From JAJRRA01 sp048636595 (GTDB lineage Bacteria > Pseudomonadota > Gammaproteobacteria > Xanthomonadales > SZUA-36), in the NCBI GenBank assembly GCA_048636595.1, contig JAIVWI010000067.1, forward strand, positions 1-14,854: 14,854 nt of DNA. The letters are read 5' to 3'. The translations under genes were made by a program, and so were the position numbers. The notes beneath the pieces are model-generated. The model was not told where the DNA came from, ran no database searches, and worked only from the letters and a program-made list of their open reading frames with translations. Of this stretch, positions 1-5,833 are shown piece by piece; the first letter of the stretch is position 1; each line of letters opens with the position of its first letter.

Positions 1-30
1 GTTAATCGGACGCAATCTGTTATAGAGCCC

Positions 31-90
31 GGTCGGCCGCAAGCGACCTCTTACAGGAGCGGTCGGCCGCAAGCGACCTCTTACAAGAGT
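31..90. repeat. 30-bp tandem repeat, two copies, REP-like
   Basis: Two adjacent copies of a 30-bp unit lie at 31-60 and 61-90. The first 25 bases (GGTCGGCCGC AAGCGACCTC TTACA) are identical and only a few of the last five differ. Each unit contains an imperfect palindrome, GGTCG-N8-CGACC, that can form a short hairpin. The size, GC-rich hairpin and position directly at a gene end resemble the REP/BIME repeats of gammaproteobacteria. The stop codon and last bases of the PuuD-like gene fall inside the second copy. The array may continue to the left of the window. Assignment to a REP family is inferred from form only. Confidence 0.75.
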
Positions 91-758
91 TCTATTCCCA
101 GGTACAGGACCAAAGTCAGCAGCAAGCCCATGTGAATCACACCCCTGACGCTGGTCATGGGGCCGGTCTTGCCCTTGAGCCCGTTGAATTCCAGCGCAAA
201 GATGACGCCAAATACGACGATCAGAGAGAGGATGCTGGCGTTCATCACCGGTGTTGCCAATTGAGCCAGGTGAACTGACGAGGCCATGAAAAACAACATC
301 GGGATAGAGAACAGTGTATTGGTTCTCGACGCCAGGCCGGCCTTGGCCAGCGCACCGGCAGCAGCCGGGTCCGCTTCACCGCCGGCGGCGACTTTTTCAG
401 CCGAAGCAATCACGATTTTCTGCTTGGGCCAGATCACCAGCCAGACGTTCAGGAACATCAGAATGCCCAGGGCTGCGCCAACCATGATGCCGTAGCCATC
501 CAGGCGCTTGGCGCCCAACAGTACGAGTCCGGTCAGGAAAGTAAACATCGCGGCCCAGCGGAACCACCACAGTGCGCGAGGCACCAGTTTACGGATGGCG
601 TCCGACTTGGACGAAGCATCTGCTTCCTTGAAATACTCTCCCTGCACGAAATTGAAATACCACAGCAGGCCGATCCAGGCCACGCCGGCGAGCAGGTGAA
701 ACCACCTGAATAAAAAGGCAAGTGCATTGCCCTGAAGAAGTGCAAGATCAAGATCCAC
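81..758 (-). CDS. PuuD-like (urate oxidase N-terminal domain) integral membrane protein
   Basis: This is a 225-residue hydrophobic protein with about six predicted membrane helices. It begins near LAFLFRWFHLLAGVAWIGLL, a segment typical of the membrane domain of urate hydroxylase PuuD, and continues with LWWFRWAAMFTFLTG and the NVWLVIWPKQK motif. Full-length PuuD has this membrane domain followed by a C-terminal cytochrome c domain. Here the protein ends after the last helix and has no CxxCH motif, so urate oxidation is not established. Histidines within helices (in RWFHLLAG, SSVHLAQ and GVIHMG) could bind heme or metal. I chose the GTG start at 758 because AGGGAGAG lies a good distance upstream. 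An ATG at 812 in the same frame would add 18 hydrophilic residues and lacks comparable support. No other purine-catabolism gene is nearby. The gene lies 144 bp downstream of the M14 peptidase gene on the same strand. Confidence 0.8.
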   Translation of the reverse strand: MDLDLALLQGNALAFLFRWFHLLAGVAWIGLLWYFNFVQGEYFKEADASSKSDAIRKLVPRALWWFRWAAMFTFLTGLVLLGAKRLDGYGIMVGAALGILMFLNVWLVIWPKQKIVIASAEKVAAGGEADPAAAGALAKAGLASRTNTLFSIPMLFFMASSVHLAQLATPVMNASILSLIVVFGVIFALEFNGLKGKTGPMTSVRGVIHMGLLLTLVLYLGIELL

Positions 759-902
759 GGTTTTACTCTCCCTATTTCTATTTTTCAGGTGGCCGCCAGA
801 AAGGGCAGCCACTCCATGGCATAGGGTACACCCCTTCGGATGGAATCTGAACTGTAGAATCCTTCCGGTTTGCAGTCTGTCCGGCGGTTCGCCTGGTTGG
901 TG

Positions 903-3500
903 TCAGTTTTGTGGTGTTGCAGGCCGCTCTTGTGGTGGAAATTCCGGCAGATCGGTCGCTTCCACCACCTGCCCAAAATACAGGGCATTGATGTACATGC
1001 GTTCGGTGCCGCGCCAGTACCCGCGGAACAGCGGGTTATTGGCGAAGTGAACGACCAGTCCCTTGTCCTGCTTTTGTGCAATGACTGCGGCTTGCCCCTG
1101 GATGGCCTCCAGCCGGTCATTTCCAATGAAGCCTGCCAGCAGGGGTGAGTTGGTATAGCGGACCGGTGTTGCATAGGCGTTGTCGCTGGGTATCAGTTCC
1201 GTTGTGCCTTTGCGCAACAACGGCAGTTCTCCCCGGCGGTAACCGAAAGCCAGCGGGTGGCTGAGGTCTATCACCGAGGCGACGATTGCCCCGCCGATGA
1301 TGTGCTGCGCCTTGTCATCCGCGAAATCGCCGTAGGCGCGTGGCGTGACGATTTCAGGTTTTTCCCTGGTTTCCTCAACCGGCTCACAGGGAGTCTCTTC
1401 TGCTTGAAAACAGAGTTCTTGCGCCCAGCCGGCTGCACGGTTGATGGCAATCAGGACACCACCACCCTTGATCCAGCGCGTAATATTTTCTTTCTGCGTT
1501 TCATTGATGGCTGCGAAATCACCATCCGGTAAGAGCAGGTGTGTGTAGCCGGAAATATCAATCTCTCCCAGGCGATCCAGTTCAACTATCGGCGCTGCCA
1601 ATCCCAGGCGCTGATCGAGCAGGTACCAGGCCTCTCCCGCACCATACGAAGAGGTGTCCCTGCCCCCGATGATCAGCGGCTTCACCGGATTGATAATTGG
1701 GAAATGCCTGGATCCCAGGTCCGGCCCAACGGATGTCACTGTACTTTTAAGGGCGTAAATTTCCAGGCCGGAGTGTGCTGCCTGGTCAAGGGAATCAAGG
1801 ATGTCAGAGGTGGAGTTGTTCTCCTGGATGCCTGCCTGGATGACCAGAGATCCCGCCGAAAATGCCTGTAAGTTGTTCCCGGTCTGCGCGGAGAAGGGCT
1901 TTATCGAGGTGCGCACTTTTACCCCGGCGTCCAGCAGCTTTTGCAACAGGGCCGGCGCATCGAGCTGGTTCCAGGGGACAGCCCACGCGGGTGCGTCGCG
2001 GTCCAATGGGATTCCACTGCTGACCGGGCTTGTGTCCTGTGTCGCCGGAGTCCGGCTGAGAGTGGTAAACGGCAGGTTGTGTGCCAGGGGAAGAGTCCAG
2101 GCGGAAACGTCGTAAAAGGTTTCGTCCCTGAACTCGGTCCGTTGCTCCATGATGGCTTCGAGCAGTCCGGCTTGTCTTTGCCTGGCTGGAATGACCCAGG
2201 CGTGCCCCGGTGTAAATTCCTCGTCGCCCGCGCGGAATGTTTCGCCCAGGGGCTGATATTGAATGTGGTGGAGGTCCAGCACATCGAGGAAGGCCCGTGC
2301 ACGGGCTGGATCGGCGTCATCACCGACCACCCAGGCCCGGAAGTTTTTGTTGCCGGCTCTTTCCTGCATGGTCCGGGCAAAACCGGTTTGGTATTCAAAC
2401 AGCCGGTCCCGCAGCGCCCATGCGCCTTTCAGTGTGGACAGGGAGACGCGCAATTGATTGGCTACGGCCATCCTGAAAGTCTCGGTGCCGTTGCTGGTCA
2501 GAATTTCCTGGCCGCCTATGGCCCGCTGTTCGAAAAGAATGCCGATGCTGCCGTTGATGTCGGGATAGGTGGATCCCTTGCCGTAGTAAAAATCGTCGAA
2601 GGCATCTTCCGTGAAATGCGGCTGCCCGGCGGCATCCAGGGCCTCGGAATGGAACACGGCCAAGGCGCGGGTCAGTTCAAGGTTTTCGGCCGGCGTGAGC
2701 GGATTTTGCCTTGACGGCACGCCTGGCTGGAAAAAGAAACCAGGAAAACGATCCTGCTCGTGATGATCTGTCAGTACGTGGGGAAGCCAACGGTGAAATT
2801 CGACGATCCTTGCACGTGATTCCGGCTGTACCAGCGGCAGCCAGTCGCGATTGAGGTCGAACCAGTAGTGGTTGGTGCGGCCTTCCGGCCAGGGCTGGTT
2901 GTGCTGACGAGTGACGGGGTCGGCAACGGGTACCTTGCCTGCGTTGCTGTTGGCCCAGCTTGCAAAGCGGTTCAGGCCGTCCGGATTGTTGCTGGGGTCA
3001 ATCAGGACAACGCTGCCAGCCAGCAATTCTTCGACCCATGCCGAGCGTGAAGCAGCCAGGTAGTACGCCATCAGCATGGATGCATTGCTGCCGCTGGGCT
3101 CGTCACCGTGCACGCTGTAACCCAGCCACACCACCAGCGGTCCCCCGTCATCCAAATGTGCGGCATCCAGATGTGCGGCACCCAGGTGTGTGAGGCGCAG
3201 TGATTCCAGTTTTTGCTGATTGGCTTCGCTGGTGATGGCCAGTTGCAGCAGCGGTCTTTGTTCGTGTGTATAGCCAATTACTTTGACCGATATCCGCGGC
3301 GAGGCCGCGGCCAGGGCCTGCATGTACTGCACCAGTTTATCGTGGCTGACGTGCCAGTCGCCTACGTCCCAGCCCAGCACCGATTCGGGTGTCGGGATGC
3401 CGGGATCCAAATTGCTGTCAGGCGGCAGGTACTCCAGTGCCGTGCGGGCACTCGCAGTGCAGGCCAGGAGCAGCAGACAAAGGCCGGTCAGTATTCTCAT
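903..3500 (-). CDS. exported M14-family zinc carboxypeptidase-like protein
   Basis: An 865-residue exported metallopeptidase of family M14. The N-terminus is a short signal peptide, either SPI with cleavage after ASA (about residue 18) or a lipoprotein signal using Cys14 in LLAC; I cannot decide. The zinc-binding motif HGDEPSG gives His131 and Glu134. The third ligand is a histidine in LTDHHEQ (246 or 247). DLNRDW supplies the substrate-binding Asn/Arg, and the catalytic glutamate is probably Glu324 in GILFEQ, so the active site appears complete. The C-terminal half, beyond about residue 560, contains a GATase1/ThuA-like stretch (SGYTHLLLPDGDF, then RWIKGGGVLIAINRAAGW), which is common in these long M14 proteins. 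A pentapeptide repeat sits at 105-117, just before the zinc motif. The likely role is trimming peptides in the periplasm or at the cell surface. It is transcribed divergently from the dehydrogenase gene. The ATG at 3500 has only a weak ribosome-binding site. Confidence 0.88.
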   Translation of the reverse strand: MRILTGLCLLLLACTASARTALEYLPPDSNLDPGIPTPESVLGWDVGDWHVSHDKLVQYMQALAAASPRISVKVIGYTHEQRPLLQLAITSEANQQKLESLRLTHLGAAHLDAAHLDDGGPLVVWLGYSVHGDEPSGSNASMLMAYYLAASRSAWVEELLAGSVVLIDPSNNPDGLNRFASWANSNAGKVPVADPVTRQHNQPWPEGRTNHYWFDLNRDWLPLVQPESRARIVEFHRWLPHVLTDHHEQDRFPGFFFQPGVPSRQNPLTPAENLELTRALAVFHSEALDAAGQPHFTEDAFDDFYYGKGSTYPDINGSIGILFEQRAIGGQEILTSNGTETFRMAVANQLRVSLSTLKGAWALRDRLFEYQTGFARTMQERAGNKNFRAWVVGDDADPARARAFLDVLDLHHIQYQPLGETFRAGDEEFTPGHAWVIPARQRQAGLLEAIMEQRTEFRDETFYDVSAWTLPLAHNLPFTTLSRTPATQDTSPVSSGIPLDRDAPAWAVPWNQLDAPALLQKLLDAGVKVRTSIKPFSAQTGNNLQAFSAGSLVIQAGIQENNSTSDILDSLDQAAHSGLEIYALKSTVTSVGPDLGSRHFPIINPVKPLIIGGRDTSSYGAGEAWYLLDQRLGLAAPIVELDRLGEIDISGYTHLLLPDGDFAAINETQKENITRWIKGGGVLIAINRAAGWAQELCFQAEETPCEPVEETREKPEIVTPRAYGDFADDKAQHIIGGAIVASVIDLSHPLAFGYRRGELPLLRKGTTELIPSDNAYATPVRYTNSPLLAGFIGNDRLEAIQGQAAVIAQKQDKGLVVHFANNPLFRGYWRGTERMYINALYFGQVVEATDLPEFPPQERPATPQN
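3149..3193. repeat. 15-bp in-frame tandem repeat inside the M14 gene
   Basis: There are three consecutive 15-bp units (3149-3163, 3164-3178, 3179-3193). The first two differ at one base and the third is more diverged. Read on the minus strand they encode THLGA-AHLDA-AHLDD, a pentapeptide repeat in a loop between the N-terminal strand and the HGDE zinc motif. Period 15 keeps the frame, so copy number can change by slippage without destroying the enzyme. Confidence 0.8.
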
Positions 3501-3577
3501 TCAACAGTCCAATTTGCGGGTTTCACCAACCCCTGATCCCTGATGAAACAAAGGTTCACTATTTTACCCTCAAATTG

Positions 3578-3594
3578 CATCGGTATCCCCGATG
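3578..3594. promoter_or_regulatory. perfect 6-bp inverted repeat in a divergent intergenic region
   Basis: CATCGG-TATCC-CCGATG is a perfect palindrome with a 5-base spacer, in the 156-bp space between the M14 gene and the dehydrogenase lipoprotein gene. Its position 63 bases before the dehydrogenase start and 78 bases from the M14 start would suit an operator serving one or both divergent promoters. No regulator is encoded nearby and I do not recognise the motif. Confidence 0.35.
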
Positions 3595-3614
3595 ATGGCA
3601 CAGCAAATTTCTTA

Positions 3615-3637
3615 TGGCATCATATGCACTGATACCA
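3615..3637. promoter_or_regulatory. imperfect inverted repeat upstream of the dehydrogenase gene
   Basis: TGGCATCA-N7-TGATACCA has arms matching at 7 of 8 positions and ends 19 bases before the dehydrogenase start codon. Its size and symmetry fit a dimeric repressor site overlapping a promoter or the start of the mRNA. I cannot identify a convincing sigma-70 -35/-10 pair here, so the role is inferred. Confidence 0.35.
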
Positions 3638-3656
3638 ATCCGCCGGGCCACTATTC

Positions 3657-4784
3657 ATGAATTTTTTAAAAACTTCGATAATTGCCTCGATATTTGCATT
3701 GGGTGTAATCGCGTGTTCTTCGGCGCCGGGGAGTGAGAATCTCCAGGAGCAGTTGAACCTGATCAGTCTTCCTCCGGGTTTTGAAATCCATTTGTATGCT
3801 GAGGGTGTGGAAAATGCGCGCCAACTGGCGCTGGGTGATCAAGGTACTGTGTTCGTGGGTTCGAGGAAAGCAGGTAAAGTCCATGCAGTCGTGGATACCA
3901 AACGTGAACACTATGCCGAACGCGTCTACCTGTTGGCTCAGGATCTGAACATGCCTTCGGGCATCGAATTCAAATTCGGTTCACTCTACGTGGGGGCGGT
4001 GAACCGTATTTTGCGCTATGACGATATCGAAAGCAGGCTGGACCGGCCGCCTGAGCCTGACCTGGTCACCGACGAATTCCCGGACAAGTCTCATCACGGC
4101 TGGAAGTACCTCCGTTTCGGGCCGGACGGAAAATTGTATGTACCGGTCGGCGCACCCTGCAATATTTGCAACGAACCCGGTTTCGGCCAGATCAGGCGTA
4201 TTTTCGCCGATGGCAGCGGCGATATCGTCTATGCCAGCGGCGTGCGCAACAGTGTCGGACTGGCCTTTCACCCCGACACCGGTGAGTTGTGGTTTACGGA
4301 CAATGGCCGCGACAGGATGGGCGACGATCTTCCCGCTGACGAACTCAACCACGCTCCGCGCGCCGGCATGGATTTCGGTTATCCCTGGTGCCACCAGGGC
4401 GACACACTTGATCCCAAATTTGGAAAAGGTAAATCCTGTGCGGATTACACAGCACCCGCACTGCTGCTGGACCCGCACGTGGCTGCCCTTGGACTAACAT
4501 TTTATACCGGGAGGATGTTTCCATCCGGCTACCATAATCAACTGTTTATCGCTCAGCATGGTTCCTGGGACCGCAGTGAAAAAGTGGGCTGCGACATAGT
4601 CCTTGTGCGATTTGACGAGGAAGGAAATGCGCTGGGTCATGAGCCATTCGCCAGTGGCTGGCTGCAGGGAGATAATTGCTGGGGACGTCCGAATGATGTA
4701 CTTCAAATGCCGGATGGATCTTTGCTGGTATCGGACGACAAGGCCGGTGCGATTTACCGCATCAGTTACCAAGCAAGCCAATAG
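3657..4784 (+). CDS. sorbosone/glucose dehydrogenase-family lipoprotein (probable PQQ enzyme)
   Basis: A 375-residue protein of the soluble aldose/L-sorbosone dehydrogenase beta-propeller family, whose members typically oxidise sugars with PQQ and pass electrons to the respiratory chain. The N-terminus is a lipoprotein signal with lipobox GVIAC (Cys20), so it should be membrane-anchored in the periplasm. Family features in order are: LPPGFEIHLYAEG, ARQLALGDQGTVFVGSR, the SHHGWKYLRFGPDGKLYVPVG segment with the likely catalytic histidine, NSVGLAFHPDTGELWFTDNGRD, GMDFGYPWCH, QHGSWDRS and RPNDVLQMPDGSLLVSDD. Cysteines cluster in PCNIC and in CHQ...KSC and may form disulfides. No PQQ synthesis gene is present, so cofactor and substrate come from family knowledge. 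The start is supported by the signal peptide; there is no clear Shine-Dalgarno. uppP follows after 6 bases, suggesting cotranscription. Confidence 0.82.
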   Translation: MNFLKTSIIASIFALGVIACSSAPGSENLQEQLNLISLPPGFEIHLYAEGVENARQLALGDQGTVFVGSRKAGKVHAVVDTKREHYAERVYLLAQDLNMPSGIEFKFGSLYVGAVNRILRYDDIESRLDRPPEPDLVTDEFPDKSHHGWKYLRFGPDGKLYVPVGAPCNICNEPGFGQIRRIFADGSGDIVYASGVRNSVGLAFHPDTGELWFTDNGRDRMGDDLPADELNHAPRAGMDFGYPWCHQGDTLDPKFGKGKSCADYTAPALLLDPHVAALGLTFYTGRMFPSGYHNQLFIAQHGSWDRSEKVGCDIVLVRFDEEGNALGHEPFASGWLQGDNCWGRPNDVLQMPDGSLLVSDDKAGAIYRISYQASQ

Positions 4785-4790
4785 AACAAC

Positions 4791-5588
4791 ATGCCCCTGA
4801 TCCAGATTCTCGTGCTCGCCCTGATCCAGGGCCTGACTGAATTTCTTCCGGTTTCCAGTTCTGCCCACCTGATCCTCGGCAGCAAGGCTTTTGGCTGGCC
4901 GGACCAGGGCCTGGTCTTCGATGTTGCGACGCATCTGGGTACCCTGGTGGCGGTATTTATCTATTTCCGGCACGAACTGCTGGACATGGCAAAAGCCTGG
5001 CTGGGTCCCGTGACCCGTGAGTCTGACCGGCAACACAGGGCGATGGCGGTCTACCTGGCCCTGGCCAGCATACCGGCATTGTTCGCGGGGGCGCTGGCCC
5101 ACGACCTGGTGGAGTTCTATCTGCGGGATATTCGCATCATTGCCTGGACGACGATTGGCTTTGGCCTGCTGCTGTGGATCGCTGATGCGCGGGGCGCCCG
5201 CGAGGTCAAGCTGGAGCAGATCAATTTACGCAGCGCCCTGCTGATTGGCCTGGCCCAGGCCCTGGCTTTGATACCGGGGACGTCGAGATCGGGCATTACG
5301 ATCACAGCCGGTCGTTTTCTCGGCCTGACGCCTGACGCCGCTGCCCGCTTTTCCTTTCTGCTGGCCATACCGATTATCGGTGCGGCGGGTAGCTACGGAG
5401 CCTTGCGGGTCATCATGGGCGATGCCAATATCGACTGGGTTGCCTTCGTCCTCGCCATGGCCTTTTCCGCCGCCGCCGGTTGGGTCTGTATCGCCGCCTT
5501 TCTGGCCCTGTTAAAGCGGGTTGGTTTGATGCCGTTCGTCATTTACCGCCTGGTGCTCGGGCTGGTCCTGCTTTGGATTGTCTGGTAA
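4791..5588 (+). CDS. uppP: undecaprenyl-diphosphatase UppP (BacA family)
   Basis: A 265-residue polytopic inner-membrane enzyme that removes a phosphate from undecaprenyl diphosphate, recycling the lipid carrier for peptidoglycan and other envelope polymers. Extra copies of this family raise bacitracin resistance. Both signature regions are intact: QGLTEFLPVSSSAHL (residues 13-27, with the (E/Q)xxxE pair Gln13/Glu17 and His26) and PGTSRSG (162-168, with Arg166). Length is close to the usual 265-275 residues. It starts 6 bases after the dehydrogenase stop with no strong Shine-Dalgarno, so translation is probably coupled. The functional link to the dehydrogenase is unclear; both act at the envelope. 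Confidence 0.95.
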   Translation: MPLIQILVLALIQGLTEFLPVSSSAHLILGSKAFGWPDQGLVFDVATHLGTLVAVFIYFRHELLDMAKAWLGPVTRESDRQHRAMAVYLALASIPALFAGALAHDLVEFYLRDIRIIAWTTIGFGLLLWIADARGAREVKLEQINLRSALLIGLAQALALIPGTSRSGITITAGRFLGLTPDAAARFSFLLAIPIIGAAGSYGALRVIMGDANIDWVAFVLAMAFSAAAGWVCIAAFLALLKRVGLMPFVIYRLVLGLVLLWIVW

Positions 5589-5590
5589 GC

Positions 5591-5605
5591 GCACTAAAAT
5601 AGTGC
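5591..5605. promoter_or_regulatory. NtrC-binding enhancer site 1 (distal), glnA
   Basis: GCACTAAAATAGTGC is a perfect palindrome apart from its centre. It closely matches the NtrC operator, whose classical glnA form is GCACC-N5-GGTGC. Its centre lies about 201 bases before the predicted glnA sigma-54 start and 31 bp from the second site. Paired sites about three helical turns apart are the known arrangement of the enteric glnA enhancer. Confidence 0.85.
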
Positions 5606-5620
5606 ATCACTATCTTATAT

Positions 5621-5637
5621 TGCACTAAAATAGTGCA
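5621..5637. promoter_or_regulatory. NtrC-binding enhancer site 2 (proximal), glnA
   Basis: TGCACTAAAATAGTGCA has the same core as site 1 with one more symmetric base on each side, so it may be the tighter site. Its centre is at about -170 relative to the predicted start. The 31-bp centre-to-centre spacing puts both NtrC dimers on the same face of the helix, favouring cooperative assembly. Both sites begin within 50 bases of the uppP stop, so they lie in true intergenic DNA. Confidence 0.87.
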
Positions 5638-5650
5638 AATGGCATACTAT

Positions 5651-5667
5651 TGACCTGATCCAGGTCA
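5651..5667. promoter_or_regulatory. perfect palindrome of unknown regulator in the glnA control region
   Basis: TGACCTG-ATC-CAGGTCA has perfect 7-base arms and begins 13 bases after NtrC site 2. The inner part can also be read as CTGAT-CCAG-GTCAG, which resembles the TTGAT-N4-ATCAA operators of the FNR/DNR family at most positions. It sits too far from the predicted sigma-54 start (about -140) for a simple class II activator. The regulator is unknown. Confidence 0.45.
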
Positions 5668-5700
5668 GTGTCCCTAATGGGAAATTGCGTTAAATGTTGT

Positions 5701-5713
5701 TAAAACGTTGCTA
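5701..5713. promoter_or_regulatory. possible IHF-binding site
   Basis: TAAAACGTTGCTA matches the reverse-strand form of the IHF consensus (YAANNNNTTGATW) with one mismatch, in AT-rich DNA between the NtrC sites and the sigma-54 promoter. An IHF bend at this location would help loop the enhancer to the polymerase. The consensus is loose, so this is only suggestive. Confidence 0.3.
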
Positions 5714-5772
5714 AATGCCTCGATTATTCCGGTAATTTGTGCGCGGCAGGAAGTTTTTGCCCATTGTGTATT

Positions 5773-5788
5773 TGGCACGGGATCTGCA
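5773..5788 (+). promoter_or_regulatory. sigma-54 (-24/-12) promoter of glnA
   Basis: TGGCACGGGATCTGCA matches TGGCACG-N4-TTGCA with one mismatch and has the required 10 bases between the GG and GC dinucleotides. With GC at 5786-5787, transcription should start near 5799, giving a leader of about 35 bases. The NtrC palindromes upstream and the ntrBC genes downstream support this being a nitrogen-starvation promoter. The usual second, sigma-70 promoter for basal glnA expression was not recognisable. Confidence 0.88.
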
Positions 5789-5833
5789 TATATCTTATGA
5801 CCCATTATGGAACTGCAACAAGGAAATTGAGCA

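Noticed and set aside
31..90. Possible CRISPR array
   Set aside because: The two 30-bp units are directly adjacent with no spacer, and no cas gene is present.
759..812. Upstream ATG at 812 as start of the PuuD-like gene
   Set aside because: It adds 18 hydrophilic residues before the first helix, while the GTG at 758 has a strong AGGGAGAG upstream and gives the N-terminus expected for the family.
1941..2714. Plus-strand open frame of about 257 codons
   Set aside because: It is antisense within the M14 peptidase gene, with no recognisable domain and no ribosome-binding site of note.
3596..3611. Sigma-54-like TGGCAC upstream of the dehydrogenase gene
   Set aside because: The -12 GC dinucleotide is absent at the required 10-base distance after GG.
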